Shown here piece after piece: positions 16,619 to 24,988 of a stretch of DNA of 40,962 nt. Below the pieces are notes generated by a model that saw only the letters and a program-made list of their open reading frames with translations, was not told where the DNA came from and searched no databases. The stretch covers positions 1 to 40,962 of the forward strand of contig SAAB01000029.1 of the NCBI GenBank assembly GCA_009929615.1, given 5' to 3'. The first letter of the stretch is position 1. The number at the start of each line of letters is the position of its first letter. Origin of the DNA: Clostridia bacterium. GTDB lineage: Bacteria; Bacillota; Clostridia; Lachnospirales; Lachnospiraceae. Position numbers and translations under genes: made by a program.

Positions 16619-18070
16619 TTATTTCATTTCTGACAGAACACTAATGCTTTCTGTTTCTTTATCATATCCGCCATGAATCTCCATGCCCTGAGCCAGATAC
16701 TGCTCCATCTTTTCAATGTGCTTCACATGTATCACTTCTCCGGGTATAAGCATCGGTATGCCTGGTGGATACAAATAAATATACTCACCTACAACTCTCC
16801 CACCACTTTCAACCAGCGGAATATTCTCTTTTAACTGATTCACAGCCTCAGCTAAATTCATAGCCTGTTCCGGTACTAAGAAGGTCTTTATCTTTTTTCC
16901 TTCTTCTTCCTCCGGTGCATCTTCTTTATCCATGGCTATCAATGCCCCAGCCATCGCATCCATCTCATAGAACCAGTCCATTTCGTCTAAAGCACTTTCC
17001 AGTTGTTTCAAACCTTCCGGGCTGTCTCCCACCGTGGTCATTGCCAGAACATATTTTGAAGACACCATCTCCATCTGAAGATGGTAAGTATCCCTGAGTT
17101 CATCATATAACTGCCGCCCGGTCAATTTAGGTAAAGGTGTAGAAATCACAAGTTTTCCCCAGTCAAAAAGCTCATCCGGAGTATACAGCTGAATATATTT
17201 AAGTTCTTCTAATTTTTTCCGAAGAGCCATTACTCTTTCCTCATAAATCCGAAATGCTTCTGCGCTCTCCTGCTCAAGCCATTCCAGACACTGACTAATA
17301 GAAGCCATCAAAACATAGGAGGGACTGGATGTCTGGTATGTCCCTAGCATTCTCCGAACCCGCTCTTTAGATATGATACTTCCGTTAAGGTGTATCAGGG
17401 CTGTCTGCGTCAAAGCCGGCAAGGTTTTATGCAGACTCTGTATGACCACATCTGCCCCCTGGGCAACACTGTCCGGGAGCTGGCACCATCTAAGATGGGC
17501 ACCGTGGGCTTCATCTACAATACAGGGAATCCCCCTTTGATGAGCCGCTTCGCAAATACCTTTAACATCCGAAAAAATACCTTCATAGGTTGGCGACGTA
17601 AAAATAACCGCCCGTATATCCGAATTCTTTTCCAATACTTTCTCAACCATCTCCCGGGTTATTCCGTAATAGATACCCAGTTCCTCATTGAGTTCCGGCC
17701 AAAGAAATACAGGTTTCAATCCATTTAATTCCAAAGCATGGTAGACACTTGTATGACAGTTTCGGACAACCAGTACCCGGTCTCCACGACGGGTCACTCC
17801 GGCAACTCCGGCTAAAACACCTCCGGTACTGCCGTTCACCATAAGGTGTGTTTCCTCCGACTGGTAAAGTCTGGCTGCCCTTTCTTCTTCCACCTTTAAG
17901 ATACCCGCTGCTTCATGTAGATTATCGAACCCATCAATTTCCGTTAAATCAAACCGATAGGGGTCTTCCATAGACATTATCTGCCTTTTATGTCCCGGCA
18001 TATGAAATGGATAAGCCTTTCCCTGGCTGTATTCGATTAATTTCTTATATAACTTCTCTGAATTATTCAT
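16619..18070 (-). CDS. PLP-dependent Orn/Lys/Arg decarboxylase family protein
   Basis: This 483-residue fold-type I PLP enzyme decarboxylates a basic amino acid, probably arginine or lysine (polyamine synthesis). The PLP lysine is Lys215 in SLHKTLPALTQTA, the cofactor Asp186 and His189 are in VDEAHGAH, and the entry motif FHMPGHKRQ is at 22-30. It lacks the long N-terminal wing domain of the enterobacterial inducible enzymes and so is the short form common in Firmicutes next to gmk/holB. It overlaps the FAD-dehydrogenase gene by 8 bases and has only a distant GGAG, suggesting coupled translation. The substrate cannot be decided from sequence. Confidence 0.88.
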   Translation of the reverse strand: MNNSEKLYKKLIEYSQGKAYPFHMPGHKRQIMSMEDPYRFDLTEIDGFDNLHEAAGILKVEEERAARLYQSEETHLMVNGSTGGVLAGVAGVTRRGDRVLVVRNCHTSVYHALELNGLKPVFLWPELNEELGIYYGITREMVEKVLEKNSDIRAVIFTSPTYEGIFSDVKGICEAAHQRGIPCIVDEAHGAHLRWCQLPDSVAQGADVVIQSLHKTLPALTQTALIHLNGSIISKERVRRMLGTYQTSSPSYVLMASISQCLEWLEQESAEAFRIYEERVMALRKKLEELKYIQLYTPDELFDWGKLVISTPLPKLTGRQLYDELRDTYHLQMEMVSSKYVLAMTTVGDSPEGLKQLESALDEMDWFYEMDAMAGALIAMDKEDAPEEEEGKKIKTFLVPEQAMNLAEAVNQLKENIPLVESGGRVVGEYIYLYPPGIPMLIPGEVIHVKHIEKMEQYLAQGMEIHGGYDKETESISVLSEMK

Positions 18071-19457
18071 ATTTTTTTATTATACTCCGTGCCACAGCCA
18101 AACCATTCGCTGAAGCCTGCTGCAGCCCTCGTGTTACGGATGCTCCGTCACCCATGGCCCTTAAGCCCTGAATATTTGTTTCGAAATCTTCATTTACAAG
18201 AACCTTATTGGAATAGAATTTCACTTCCACACCATAGAGCAACGTTTCCTCACTGGCAATTCCCGGTGTAACCTTATCCAAGGCTTCTATCATTTCTACA
18301 ATATCCACCATAATACGATGTGGAAATACCAGCGATAAATCTCCCGGCACTGCATCCTTTAATGTGGCTGTGATATTATTTCGAATCATACGTTCCCGGG
18401 TTGTCCGACGGCCTCTTCTGAAATCACCATACCGTTGAACCAGAATTCTGCCATCACAAAGCATATTCCCCAGCTGTGCAATATGTTTTCCATATTCTAT
18501 CGGCGACTTAAAGGGAGAGGTGAAATTTTTCGAAACCAAAATGGCAAAGTTGGTATTCTTTGTCTTTAAATCCTTAGACTTATAGGCATGTCCGTTGACA
18601 ACGGCCAGCCCCTCATCATAATACTCCGTTGCCACTTCTCCCGATGGATTGGTACAGAAAACCCGGACTTTATCATCAAAGGTTGGAGTGTAATAGACCA
18701 GTTTCGCCTCGTAAAGCTTCTCATTCAATTCTTTCATTATTTCATCCCGGACTTCTACCCGGACACCGACATCGACCGTGCCTACCCGTGTTTCTATATG
18801 ATGACTGCTGCAGACATGAGAAAACCATTCAGAGCCCTCTCTTCCTATCCCTGCAACAATCTCATCCCCATAAAAACGTTCGTCCTTATCCGTAACAACC
18901 CCAATGGCTCTGTTATCCTCCATAAGAATATCCTGAACCATGGTCATAAACTGTATTTCAACCCCAGCGGCCATCAGATGCTCCTGTAGCCGGGTATAAA
19001 TCTTATACCCCTCTTCTGTTCCCAGATGGCGAATCGGACATTCGATTAATTTCAAATTCGCCCGAATGGCTTTTGTTCGTATCTTTTCAATGGATTCATA
19101 ATCATCCAGTCCGTAAACCTTCTTATCGGCTCCGAAATCCAGATAAATCTGGTCTGCCTCATTCAAAAGCTCTATTGTTCTTTCATAACCCAGAATTTCC
19201 GGAAGATTACCGCCAACATCCGGAGATAATGACAATTTCCCATCGGAAAATGCGCCTGCACCAGCAAAGCCTGTCGTAATAGAACAAGGCTTACATCCAA
19301 CGCACTGCCGTGTTGTCCGCTTTGGACAATGGCGGTTTTCAATAGCCCGGCCTTTTTCAATCATCAAAATCTTCCTATCCGGATGATTTTTTATCAACTC
19401 GTATGCACAAAAGATACCGGACGGACCGGCACCTATAATAATCACATCATATCTCAT
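18063..19457 (-). CDS. FAD-dependent dehydrogenase (uncharacterised family)
   Basis: This 464-residue flavoprotein opens with an FAD-binding Rossmann motif GAGPSG at 9-14 and ends with the second FAD contact MGDGASVTRGLQQA. It belongs to the NAD(FAD)-utilising dehydrogenase group of unknown substrate. A cysteine-rich stretch near 50-62 (CPKRTTRQCVGCKPC) is notable and could hold metal or Fe-S. I start at ATG 19457 because AGAGGTG sits 7 bases upstream; GTG at 19466 would overlap that ribosome binding site. It is the first gene of the cluster, behind a good promoter. Confidence 0.85.
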   Translation of the reverse strand: MRYDVIIIGAGPSGIFCAYELIKNHPDRKILMIEKGRAIENRHCPKRTTRQCVGCKPCSITTGFAGAGAFSDGKLSLSPDVGGNLPEILGYERTIELLNEADQIYLDFGADKKVYGLDDYESIEKIRTKAIRANLKLIECPIRHLGTEEGYKIYTRLQEHLMAAGVEIQFMTMVQDILMEDNRAIGVVTDKDERFYGDEIVAGIGREGSEWFSHVCSSHHIETRVGTVDVGVRVEVRDEIMKELNEKLYEAKLVYYTPTFDDKVRVFCTNPSGEVATEYYDEGLAVVNGHAYKSKDLKTKNTNFAILVSKNFTSPFKSPIEYGKHIAQLGNMLCDGRILVQRYGDFRRGRRTTRERMIRNNITATLKDAVPGDLSLVFPHRIMVDIVEMIEALDKVTPGIASEETLLYGVEVKFYSNKVLVNEDFETNIQGLRAMGDGASVTRGLQQASANGLAVARSIIKKYE

Positions 19458-19506
19458 ATTTAACACCTCTCAACGCCTGTTTGGCGAGGATTTTTCATAA
19501 ACACAG

Positions 19507-19535
19507 TAATCATATCATATAACTTTTTCTTTTGC
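19507..19535 (-). promoter_or_regulatory. Sigma-A promoter of the seven-gene cluster
   Basis: On the minus strand TTGCAA (19530-19535), a 17-base spacer and TATGAT (19507-19512), about 50 bases before the FAD-dehydrogenase start. Confidence 0.65.
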
Positions 19536-19628
19536 AACGAAGGGCCTGACCGCTCTTGTTTTCCTTCATTTGATATGTTATGATAGTTTGATTATTATAA
19601 TAACACTAAGGTTAAAGGGGACTTAAAA

Positions 19629-21014
19629 ATGGCTTCATCTACATCGAATAAACTGGGTACTGAAAAGATTGGAAAACTGCTTTTTCAACTGGCACTTCCG
19701 GCAATCACAGCCCAGCTTATTAATATGCTTTATAATATTGTTGACCGAATTTATATCGGCCATATTGAAGGAATTGGTTCACTGGCTTTAACCGGTGTCG
19801 GTGTCTGCTTCCCCATTATCATATTAATCAGTGCTTTTAGCAGCCTTATCGGCATGGGCGGTGCTCCGCAGGCATCCATACGCATGGGCGAACAAAACAC
19901 AAAAGAGGCTGAGCACATCCTTGGCAACTGTTTTGCTATTCTCATCCTGCTTGCCGCTGCACTGACTGCCATCTTCTTAATCTGGGGTGAACCACTGCTT
20001 CAGCTTTTCGGTGCCAGCAGTGATACCCTGCCCTATGCTCTGAGCTATTTAAATATCTACGTTATCGGAACCTTGTTTGTTATGATTTCTCTGGGATTGA
20101 ACTCCTTTATTTCCGCCCAGGGCTTTGCAAAGATAAGCATGTTTACCGTTATTATCGGTGCTGTCCTCAATATTATCCTGGACCCTGTCCTGATTTTTGT
20201 ATTTCATATGGGCGTACGGGGTGCCGCGCTGGCAACTATTATTTCCCAGTGTGTCTCCGCCATCTGGGTTCTTCGCTTTCTGACCGGAAAGAAAACAACC
20301 TTAAAAATCCGCTTCTCAAATATGAAACTCTCGGGAAAGATTCTTGTTCCTGTAATTGCCCTTGGTATGTCACCGTTTATTATGCAGAGTACCGAAAGTC
20401 TGCTGAGCATCTGCTTTAACACCTCTCTGCAGAAATATGGTGGAGATTTGGCTGTTGGCTCCATGACTATTTTATCAAGTATTATGCAGACGCTTTCCCT
20501 GCCTCTGTCCGGTCTGACCCAGGGTGCCCAGCCGATTATCAGTTATAATTTCGGTGCCGGTAATAAAGACCGTGTAACCCACACCTTCCGCCTGTTATTC
20601 ATTTCAGCAGTAACCTTTTCGACCCTTTACTGGTTACTGAATATGATTGCACCGGACCTCCTGGTTGGCATATTTGCCAGTGAGCCCGAACTTAAAGAAA
20701 TGGCTTCCTGGGCACTTCGTATCTATCTGGCTTCAGGATTTATGATGGGTATTCAACTTGCATGTCAGCAGACTTTTGTCGCCATTGGACAGGCGAAGAT
20801 TTCCCTCTTCCTTGCCCTGCTTCGTAAAATTATTCTGCTGATACCGCTGATTTATATTCTACCGAATTTCTTTGCAAATAAAGTATTTGCTGTTTTTCTG
20901 GCCGAGCCAATTTCTGATTTTCTGGCTGCATCAACCACCTTTACCCTTTTCCGGAGAAGGTTTAACAAAGTATTAAATGAACGAACGCACTTTATAGAAA
21001 CCAATCAATGCTAG
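19629..21014 (+). CDS. MATE family multidrug efflux transporter
   Basis: This 461-residue protein has twelve hydrophobic segments and the two-fold MATE layout; LLFQLALPAITAQLINMLYN at 18-37 and the second-half QGAQPIISYNFGAGN near 300-314 are typical. Such proteins export cationic drugs or dyes against Na+ or H+. It belongs to the clostridial DinF/NorM-like group; the substrate is unknown. AAAGGGG lies 8 bases before ATG. An AT-rich region at 19570-19601 should hold the promoter (TTGATA, 17 bases, TATTAT is one reading). It ends at a strong terminator and is a single-gene unit. Confidence 0.92.
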   Translation: MASSTSNKLGTEKIGKLLFQLALPAITAQLINMLYNIVDRIYIGHIEGIGSLALTGVGVCFPIIILISAFSSLIGMGGAPQASIRMGEQNTKEAEHILGNCFAILILLAAALTAIFLIWGEPLLQLFGASSDTLPYALSYLNIYVIGTLFVMISLGLNSFISAQGFAKISMFTVIIGAVLNIILDPVLIFVFHMGVRGAALATIISQCVSAIWVLRFLTGKKTTLKIRFSNMKLSGKILVPVIALGMSPFIMQSTESLLSICFNTSLQKYGGDLAVGSMTILSSIMQTLSLPLSGLTQGAQPIISYNFGAGNKDRVTHTFRLLFISAVTFSTLYWLLNMIAPDLLVGIFASEPELKEMASWALRIYLASGFMMGIQLACQQTFVAIGQAKISLFLALLRKIILLIPLIYILPNFFANKVFAVFLAEPISDFLAASTTFTLFRRRFNKVLNERTHFIETNQC

Positions 21015-21021
21015 AATATAT

Positions 21022-21052
21022 AGACCGCTGCTCGAGAGCAGCGGTCTTTTTT
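21022..21052 (+). terminator. Intrinsic terminator of the MATE gene
   Basis: Perfect 11-base GC-rich arms (21022-21032, 21037-21047) around a CGAG loop, followed by a T run to 21052. Confidence 0.95.
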
Positions 21053-21057
21053 CATAC

Positions 21058-21086
21058 TTGACAACTGGCTTTTATAAGTATATTAT
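21058..21086 (+). promoter_or_regulatory. Sigma-A promoter of the regulator-ABC exporter operon
   Basis: TTGACA (21058-21063), a 17-base spacer and TATTAT (21081-21086). It follows the preceding terminator by 5 bases and starts the three-gene operon. Confidence 0.8.
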
Positions 21087-21132
21087 CATAATTGAGAATA
21101 TTATTAAATTTGATATTAAAGGAGATGATTTT

Positions 21133-21651
21133 ATCAACTCGGATTTTACTAAGATAATTATGAACCCCATCCGCCAGAGAATCATTCAATACTTGATTAT
21201 CCATGGCCAGGGAACTACCGGGGAAATGAAGGCAGAATTGACAGATATTCCACCTGCCAGTCTTTACCGCCATGTTAAGGCCCTGTTCGAAAACAACTGT
21301 ATTGAAGTTGCAGAAGAACGAAAGGTCCGCGGTACTGTGGAAAAGACTTACCGTCTTGTCCAAAATCCTATTGGCGAAGTGACTTCTCAGGATATTTCAA
21401 TACTTTTTCAAACCGGACTGATGTCTTTGATGGCAACGTTTCAGGCCTATTTTTCCAATCCGGATGCTGACCCTCAAAAGGATTTACTCAGCCTTTCAAC
21501 CTCGACACTGCTGCTCACTGATGAAGAATTTATGGATATGATGCAAAAAATCGGATCCATTTTCAATGAAGTTATTTATAATAAAGCGGGCGAGGGACGA
21601 AAAGAAAGGCGTATTACCTTCATCTCTTCCCCATGTGAAAAGGAGGAATAA
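21133..21651 (+). CDS. ArsR-like winged-helix regulator with apparent ATC start
   Basis: This is a winged-helix regulator, about 172 residues from ATC at 21133. The DNA-binding domain (NPIRQRIIQYLI through RGTVEKTYRL) covers the first 75 residues; the C-terminal half probably senses a ligand or dimerises. AAAGGAG (21118-21124) lies 8 bases before ATC at 21133, where a start codon is expected; related proteins, as I recall them, begin near this point. The only nearby ATG (21160) has no ribosome binding site, and TTG at 21058 is the -35 box. It precedes an ABC exporter by 2 bases, with GGAGGA in the overlap, and probably controls it. Confidence 0.78.
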   Translation: MNSDFTKIIMNPIRQRIIQYLIIHGQGTTGEMKAELTDIPPASLYRHVKALFENNCIEVAEERKVRGTVEKTYRLVQNPIGEVTSQDISILFQTGLMSLMATFQAYFSNPDADPQKDLLSLSTSTLLLTDEEFMDMMQKIGSIFNEVIYNKAGEGRKERRITFISSPCEKEE

Positions 21652-21653
21652 CC

Positions 21654-22376
21654 ATGCTCAGTATTAAAAATCTAACGAAAACCTATAAAGGTGGTAAAAC
21701 TGCGGTTTCTCATCTAAATCTGGAAGTGGAAGCCGGTGATATCTACGGATTTATCGGGCATAACGGAGCCGGTAAGACGACCACCATTAAGGCCGTTGTC
21801 GGCATTATCGATTTTGAAGAAGGCGATGTCCATATTGATGGTATTTCCATTAAAGATGACCCGCTTCTGTGCAAATCAAAACTGGCTTACATTCCTGATA
21901 ATCCTGATTTATACGAATACTTAACCGGCATCCAGTACCTTAATTTTATGGCAGATATTTTTCACATTTCAAAAGCCGACCGGGAAGAGCGTATTAAAAA
22001 TCACTGTGAGGCCTTTGAACTCACCAGTTCTCTGGGTGATTTGATTTCATCCTACTCTCACGGTATGAAACAGAAGCTGGCTATTATTGGGGCACTTATT
22101 CACAAACCTGACCTCCTGATACTTGATGAACCCTTTGTCGGACTGGACCCGAAGGCTGCTCTCACCCTTAAAAATATCATGCATGAAATGTGCGATGAGG
22201 GAAAAGCCATTTTCTTCTCAACCCACGTACTTGATGTGGCCGAAAAACTTTGTAATAAAGTTGCTATTATAAAAAATGGCCAGCTCATTGCTTCCGGAAA
22301 TATAAACGAACTGACCAAAGGTGAATCCCTCGAATCCGTATTTATGGAGGTGGTCTCTAATGTTGAAACAAATTAA
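21654..22376 (+). CDS. ABC exporter ATP-binding protein
   Basis: This 240-residue ATPase is of the drug/bacitracin-export type (CcmA/BcrA-like). Walker A GHNGAGKTT is at 35-43, the signature is the variant YSHGMKQKL (near 137-145), Walker B LLILDEP with FVGLDP follows, and the H-loop is STHVL. GGAGGA precedes ATG. It overlaps the permease gene by 17 bases, so the two are made together. Confidence 0.92.
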   Translation: MLSIKNLTKTYKGGKTAVSHLNLEVEAGDIYGFIGHNGAGKTTTIKAVVGIIDFEEGDVHIDGISIKDDPLLCKSKLAYIPDNPDLYEYLTGIQYLNFMADIFHISKADREERIKNHCEAFELTSSLGDLISSYSHGMKQKLAIIGALIHKPDLLILDEPFVGLDPKAALTLKNIMHEMCDEGKAIFFSTHVLDVAEKLCNKVAIIKNGQLIASGNINELTKGESLESVFMEVVSNVETN

Positions 22377-23946
22377 ACAACTGACAACCTTACAACTCTG
22401 TAATTTATTCGGTTTAAATGAAATCCGCCACACCCGTGACAAAGGCAAAAAAGAACGTTATACACTCATGACTCTGGTCTGGTTACTGCTGATTGCTATG
22501 CTTGTTTTCTATATTGCCATTTTATCAAATGCTTTTATATCCTTAGGCATGGCCGAGATTATACCTATTTATCTCTATACAATTACCTGCCTTGTTATTT
22601 TGATGTTTTCATTCTTTAAAGCCTCCGGCGTTATTTTCCAGATGAACAGCTTTGAAATTCTTGTTTCTCTGCCTTTATCAAAGTCTGCTATTATCGTCAG
22701 TCGCTTTTTAACCATGTATTCGACGAATCTTCTTCTGAGCTTTTTGGTTATGATTCCCGGCACGATTATTTATGGTCTTTCCGTCCATCCCGGCCTGCTC
22801 TTCTATATCTTCAGTTTTATTGGAACCCTTTTCCTTCCATTGCTTCCAATGACTCTTTCTACGGCCATTGGTACAGTAATTACAGCTATCGGCTCCCGGA
22901 TGAAACATAAGAGTCTAGCCAGCGGCGGCATGATTATTCTTTTCGCCATCGCTGTTATTATAGCGAACACCATTGTCTCTAACCAGTCATCTATGCTGAC
23001 ACCGGATATGCTCAAAAACATAGCGGCCACGGTTACCTCGCAGATTGGGGCATTATATCCGCCCGCCATCTGGTTCGGGAATGCTGTCCTTCACTCAGAT
23101 ATACTGGCTCTTTTTGCCCTGGTTAGTCTGTCTGCTGCAGTTTTTATTCTTATGGCGGTCATTATACAAAAATACTTTTTGACGATTTGTACCGCACTGA
23201 ATGCAACCTCTACGAAAAATAATTATAAACTGCAGAGCCTCTCTGCCGCTTCATTGCTGAAGGCTCTCTGGCAAAAAGAACTAAAACGTTATTTTGCTTC
23301 CAGCGTCTATATCAGCAACACGATTATTGGTTATCTGATGATGGTGCTGGTACCTGTCGCCCTGCTTGTTGCAGGCATTGACAAAATGGAACTTATGTTT
23401 CAGTGTCCCGGTATGATTGAAAAAATTCTTCCGCTTATCCTTGGTATCATAGCCGGAATTATGCCATCGACATCCTGTTCCATCTCTATGGAAGGAAAAA
23501 ACTGGTGGCTCGCTCAGACACTTCCGATAAAAAGCAAAACCCTTTACGACAGCAAGATTCTCACGCACTTATCCGTTGTTTTTCCTTTTTATCTGGTCGC
23601 ATTGATTTTGAGCTGGATTGCACTAAAACCATCGCTTCTTTCCACCCTTTGGTTAATTCTTATACCCGGAGTTTATATCCTGTTTTCTTCCGTTGCCGGT
23701 ATTACGATTAACCTGTTATTCCCTGTGCTTGTCTGGGAAAATGAAACGCGCATTGTAAAACAGAGTGCCTCTACTATGGTGACTATGCTTATTGATTTCA
23801 TAATCTGTCTGCCGCCGATTGCTGCTGTTTTCCTTTTGAAAAATATCCCTGTCGACCTGATTATGGGTATCACACTAATTGTTTTGGCATTACTCACAGG
23901 AATTCTATACACCTCAAATAACAGGAAACCTATTCTTCGGACATAA
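22360..23946 (+). CDS. ABC exporter membrane protein
   Basis: This 528-residue membrane protein has about twelve hydrophobic segments and partners the preceding ATPase. I start at ATG 22360, where GGAGGTGG lies 6 bases upstream; the longer frame to 22321 has no ribosome binding site. The exported substrate is unknown; ABC-2-like permeases of this size in Firmicutes export peptides, lipids or drugs. It ends at a shared bidirectional terminator. Confidence 0.85.
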   Translation: MLKQIKQLTTLQLCNLFGLNEIRHTRDKGKKERYTLMTLVWLLLIAMLVFYIAILSNAFISLGMAEIIPIYLYTITCLVILMFSFFKASGVIFQMNSFEILVSLPLSKSAIIVSRFLTMYSTNLLLSFLVMIPGTIIYGLSVHPGLLFYIFSFIGTLFLPLLPMTLSTAIGTVITAIGSRMKHKSLASGGMIILFAIAVIIANTIVSNQSSMLTPDMLKNIAATVTSQIGALYPPAIWFGNAVLHSDILALFALVSLSAAVFILMAVIIQKYFLTICTALNATSTKNNYKLQSLSAASLLKALWQKELKRYFASSVYISNTIIGYLMMVLVPVALLVAGIDKMELMFQCPGMIEKILPLILGIIAGIMPSTSCSISMEGKNWWLAQTLPIKSKTLYDSKILTHLSVVFPFYLVALILSWIALKPSLLSTLWLILIPGVYILFSSVAGITINLLFPVLVWENETRIVKQSASTMVTMLIDFIICLPPIAAVFLLKNIPVDLIMGITLIVLALLTGILYTSNNRKPILRT

Positions 23947-23951
23947 TAGCA

Positions 23952-23986
23952 AAGAAGCTCAGGGAAATAATTTCCTGAGCTTCTTT
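23952..23986. terminator. Bidirectional intrinsic terminator
   Basis: Arms 23952-23963 and 23974-23985 pair over 12 bases (more with one bulged G), then TTTTAT on the plus strand. It separates the exporter from the convergent dut gene. Confidence 0.88.
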
Positions 23987-23996
23987 TATAAATTTT

Positions 23997-24440
23997 TTAT
24001 TTTGTTCCTGTAGAACCGAAACCACCCTGGCCTCGTTTTGTATCATCCAACTCCTCTGACAGCATATATTCTGCTGTCAAAAAGGGCGTAATAACCATCT
24101 GGGCAATCCGTTCTCCATGCTCTACTTCAACAGCCGCACGGGAATGATTATGCAATGGAACCATAACTTCTCCACGATAATCTGAATCAACAACACCAAC
24201 CTTGTTCGCAGGTGCCAGGCCTTTTTTTGTAGCCAGACCACTGCGTGCATAAATAAGTCCTGCGTAGCCTTCCGGAATTGCCATAGCCAGACCGGTCTTT
24301 ACCAAAAGGGTCTCTCCCGGCTGAATCGTTACTGTTTCATCCATGCAGGCATACAGATCTGAACCTGCACTATATTCACTTCCATAAGTCGGCAGAATAG
24401 CCTTCTCATTAAGCTTTTTAACTTTTACTTGCTGCTTCAT
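23997..24440 (-). CDS. dut: Deoxyuridine triphosphatase (dUTPase)
   Basis: This 147-residue homotrimeric enzyme hydrolyses dUTP to dUMP and pyrophosphate, keeping uracil out of DNA and supplying dTMP synthesis. All five motifs are visible: AGSDLYA (25-31), RSGLA near 66, GVVDSDYRGE near 82-91, ERIAQMVI near 109-116 and the C-terminal RGQGGFGSTG. It follows nrdG by 11 bases in an nrdD-nrdG-dut operon, which groups dNTP supply and clean-up. Confidence 0.96.
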   Translation of the reverse strand: MKQQVKVKKLNEKAILPTYGSEYSAGSDLYACMDETVTIQPGETLLVKTGLAMAIPEGYAGLIYARSGLATKKGLAPANKVGVVDSDYRGEVMVPLHNHSRAAVEVEHGERIAQMVITPFLTAEYMLSEELDDTKRGQGGFGSTGTK

Positions 24441-24451
24441 CTATATTCTCC

Positions 24452-24979
24452 CTATTCGTAACCTTCCACAAGAACAACTGCCTTTGCTTCTAAAGACGCC
24501 TGAACATCTATGGTCCGCTGATTTGCCGAACCTTTAAAACGCTTGCTCACATCTTTTTGTTCTTCAACAAACTCACCATCGACTAAAACATCGATATATG
24601 AAAGCATTTCTTTCGTTTCCGGCCAGTCTTCAACCATCCGTCCAACAATATCACGGTCAAACAGGTATCCCGAAAAACACCAGATGGATTTCTTCGGATA
24701 TACTTCCCGAACCTTGCGAAGAAGCGGCAGTAGTCCCTGCTGATTCATCCGTTCAAAAGGCTCTCCGCCGAGAACCGTGAGTCCCCAGATATAATCCGGC
24801 TCCAGATATTTTAGAATTTGACTGATCGTTTCTTCTGTAAATGGTTTGCCATAATTAAAATCCCAGGCTTCTTCATTAAAGCAGTTTTTGCACCGATGGG
24901 TACAGCCGCTTACAAAAAGTGAAATTCGAATGCCGGGACCATTGGCAACATCATATTGTTTTATATCTGCATAATTCAT
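24452..24979 (-). CDS. nrdG: Anaerobic ribonucleotide reductase activating enzyme
   Basis: This 175-residue radical-SAM protein generates the glycyl radical on NrdD. The [4Fe-4S] ligands are Cys26, Cys30 and Cys33 (CTHRCKNC, the CxxxCxxC pattern), and TVLGGEPF near 67-74 matches the AdoMet-binding GGE motif. AGAGGT precedes ATG by about 6 bases. It starts 9 bases after nrdD, with which it functions. Confidence 0.96.
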   Translation of the reverse strand: MNYADIKQYDVANGPGIRISLFVSGCTHRCKNCFNEEAWDFNYGKPFTEETISQILKYLEPDYIWGLTVLGGEPFERMNQQGLLPLLRKVREVYPKKSIWCFSGYLFDRDIVGRMVEDWPETKEMLSYIDVLVDGEFVEEQKDVSKRFKGSANQRTIDVQASLEAKAVVLVEGYE

Positions 24980-24988
24980 AATTTACCT

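Noticed and set aside
18588-18989. 133-codon open frame on the plus strand
   Set aside because: Antisense to the FAD-dehydrogenase gene; no domain or start signal.
21058-21132. TTG start extending the winged-helix regulator upstream
   Set aside because: TTG is part of the TTGACA -35 box and has no ribosome binding site; the added residues are AT-driven.
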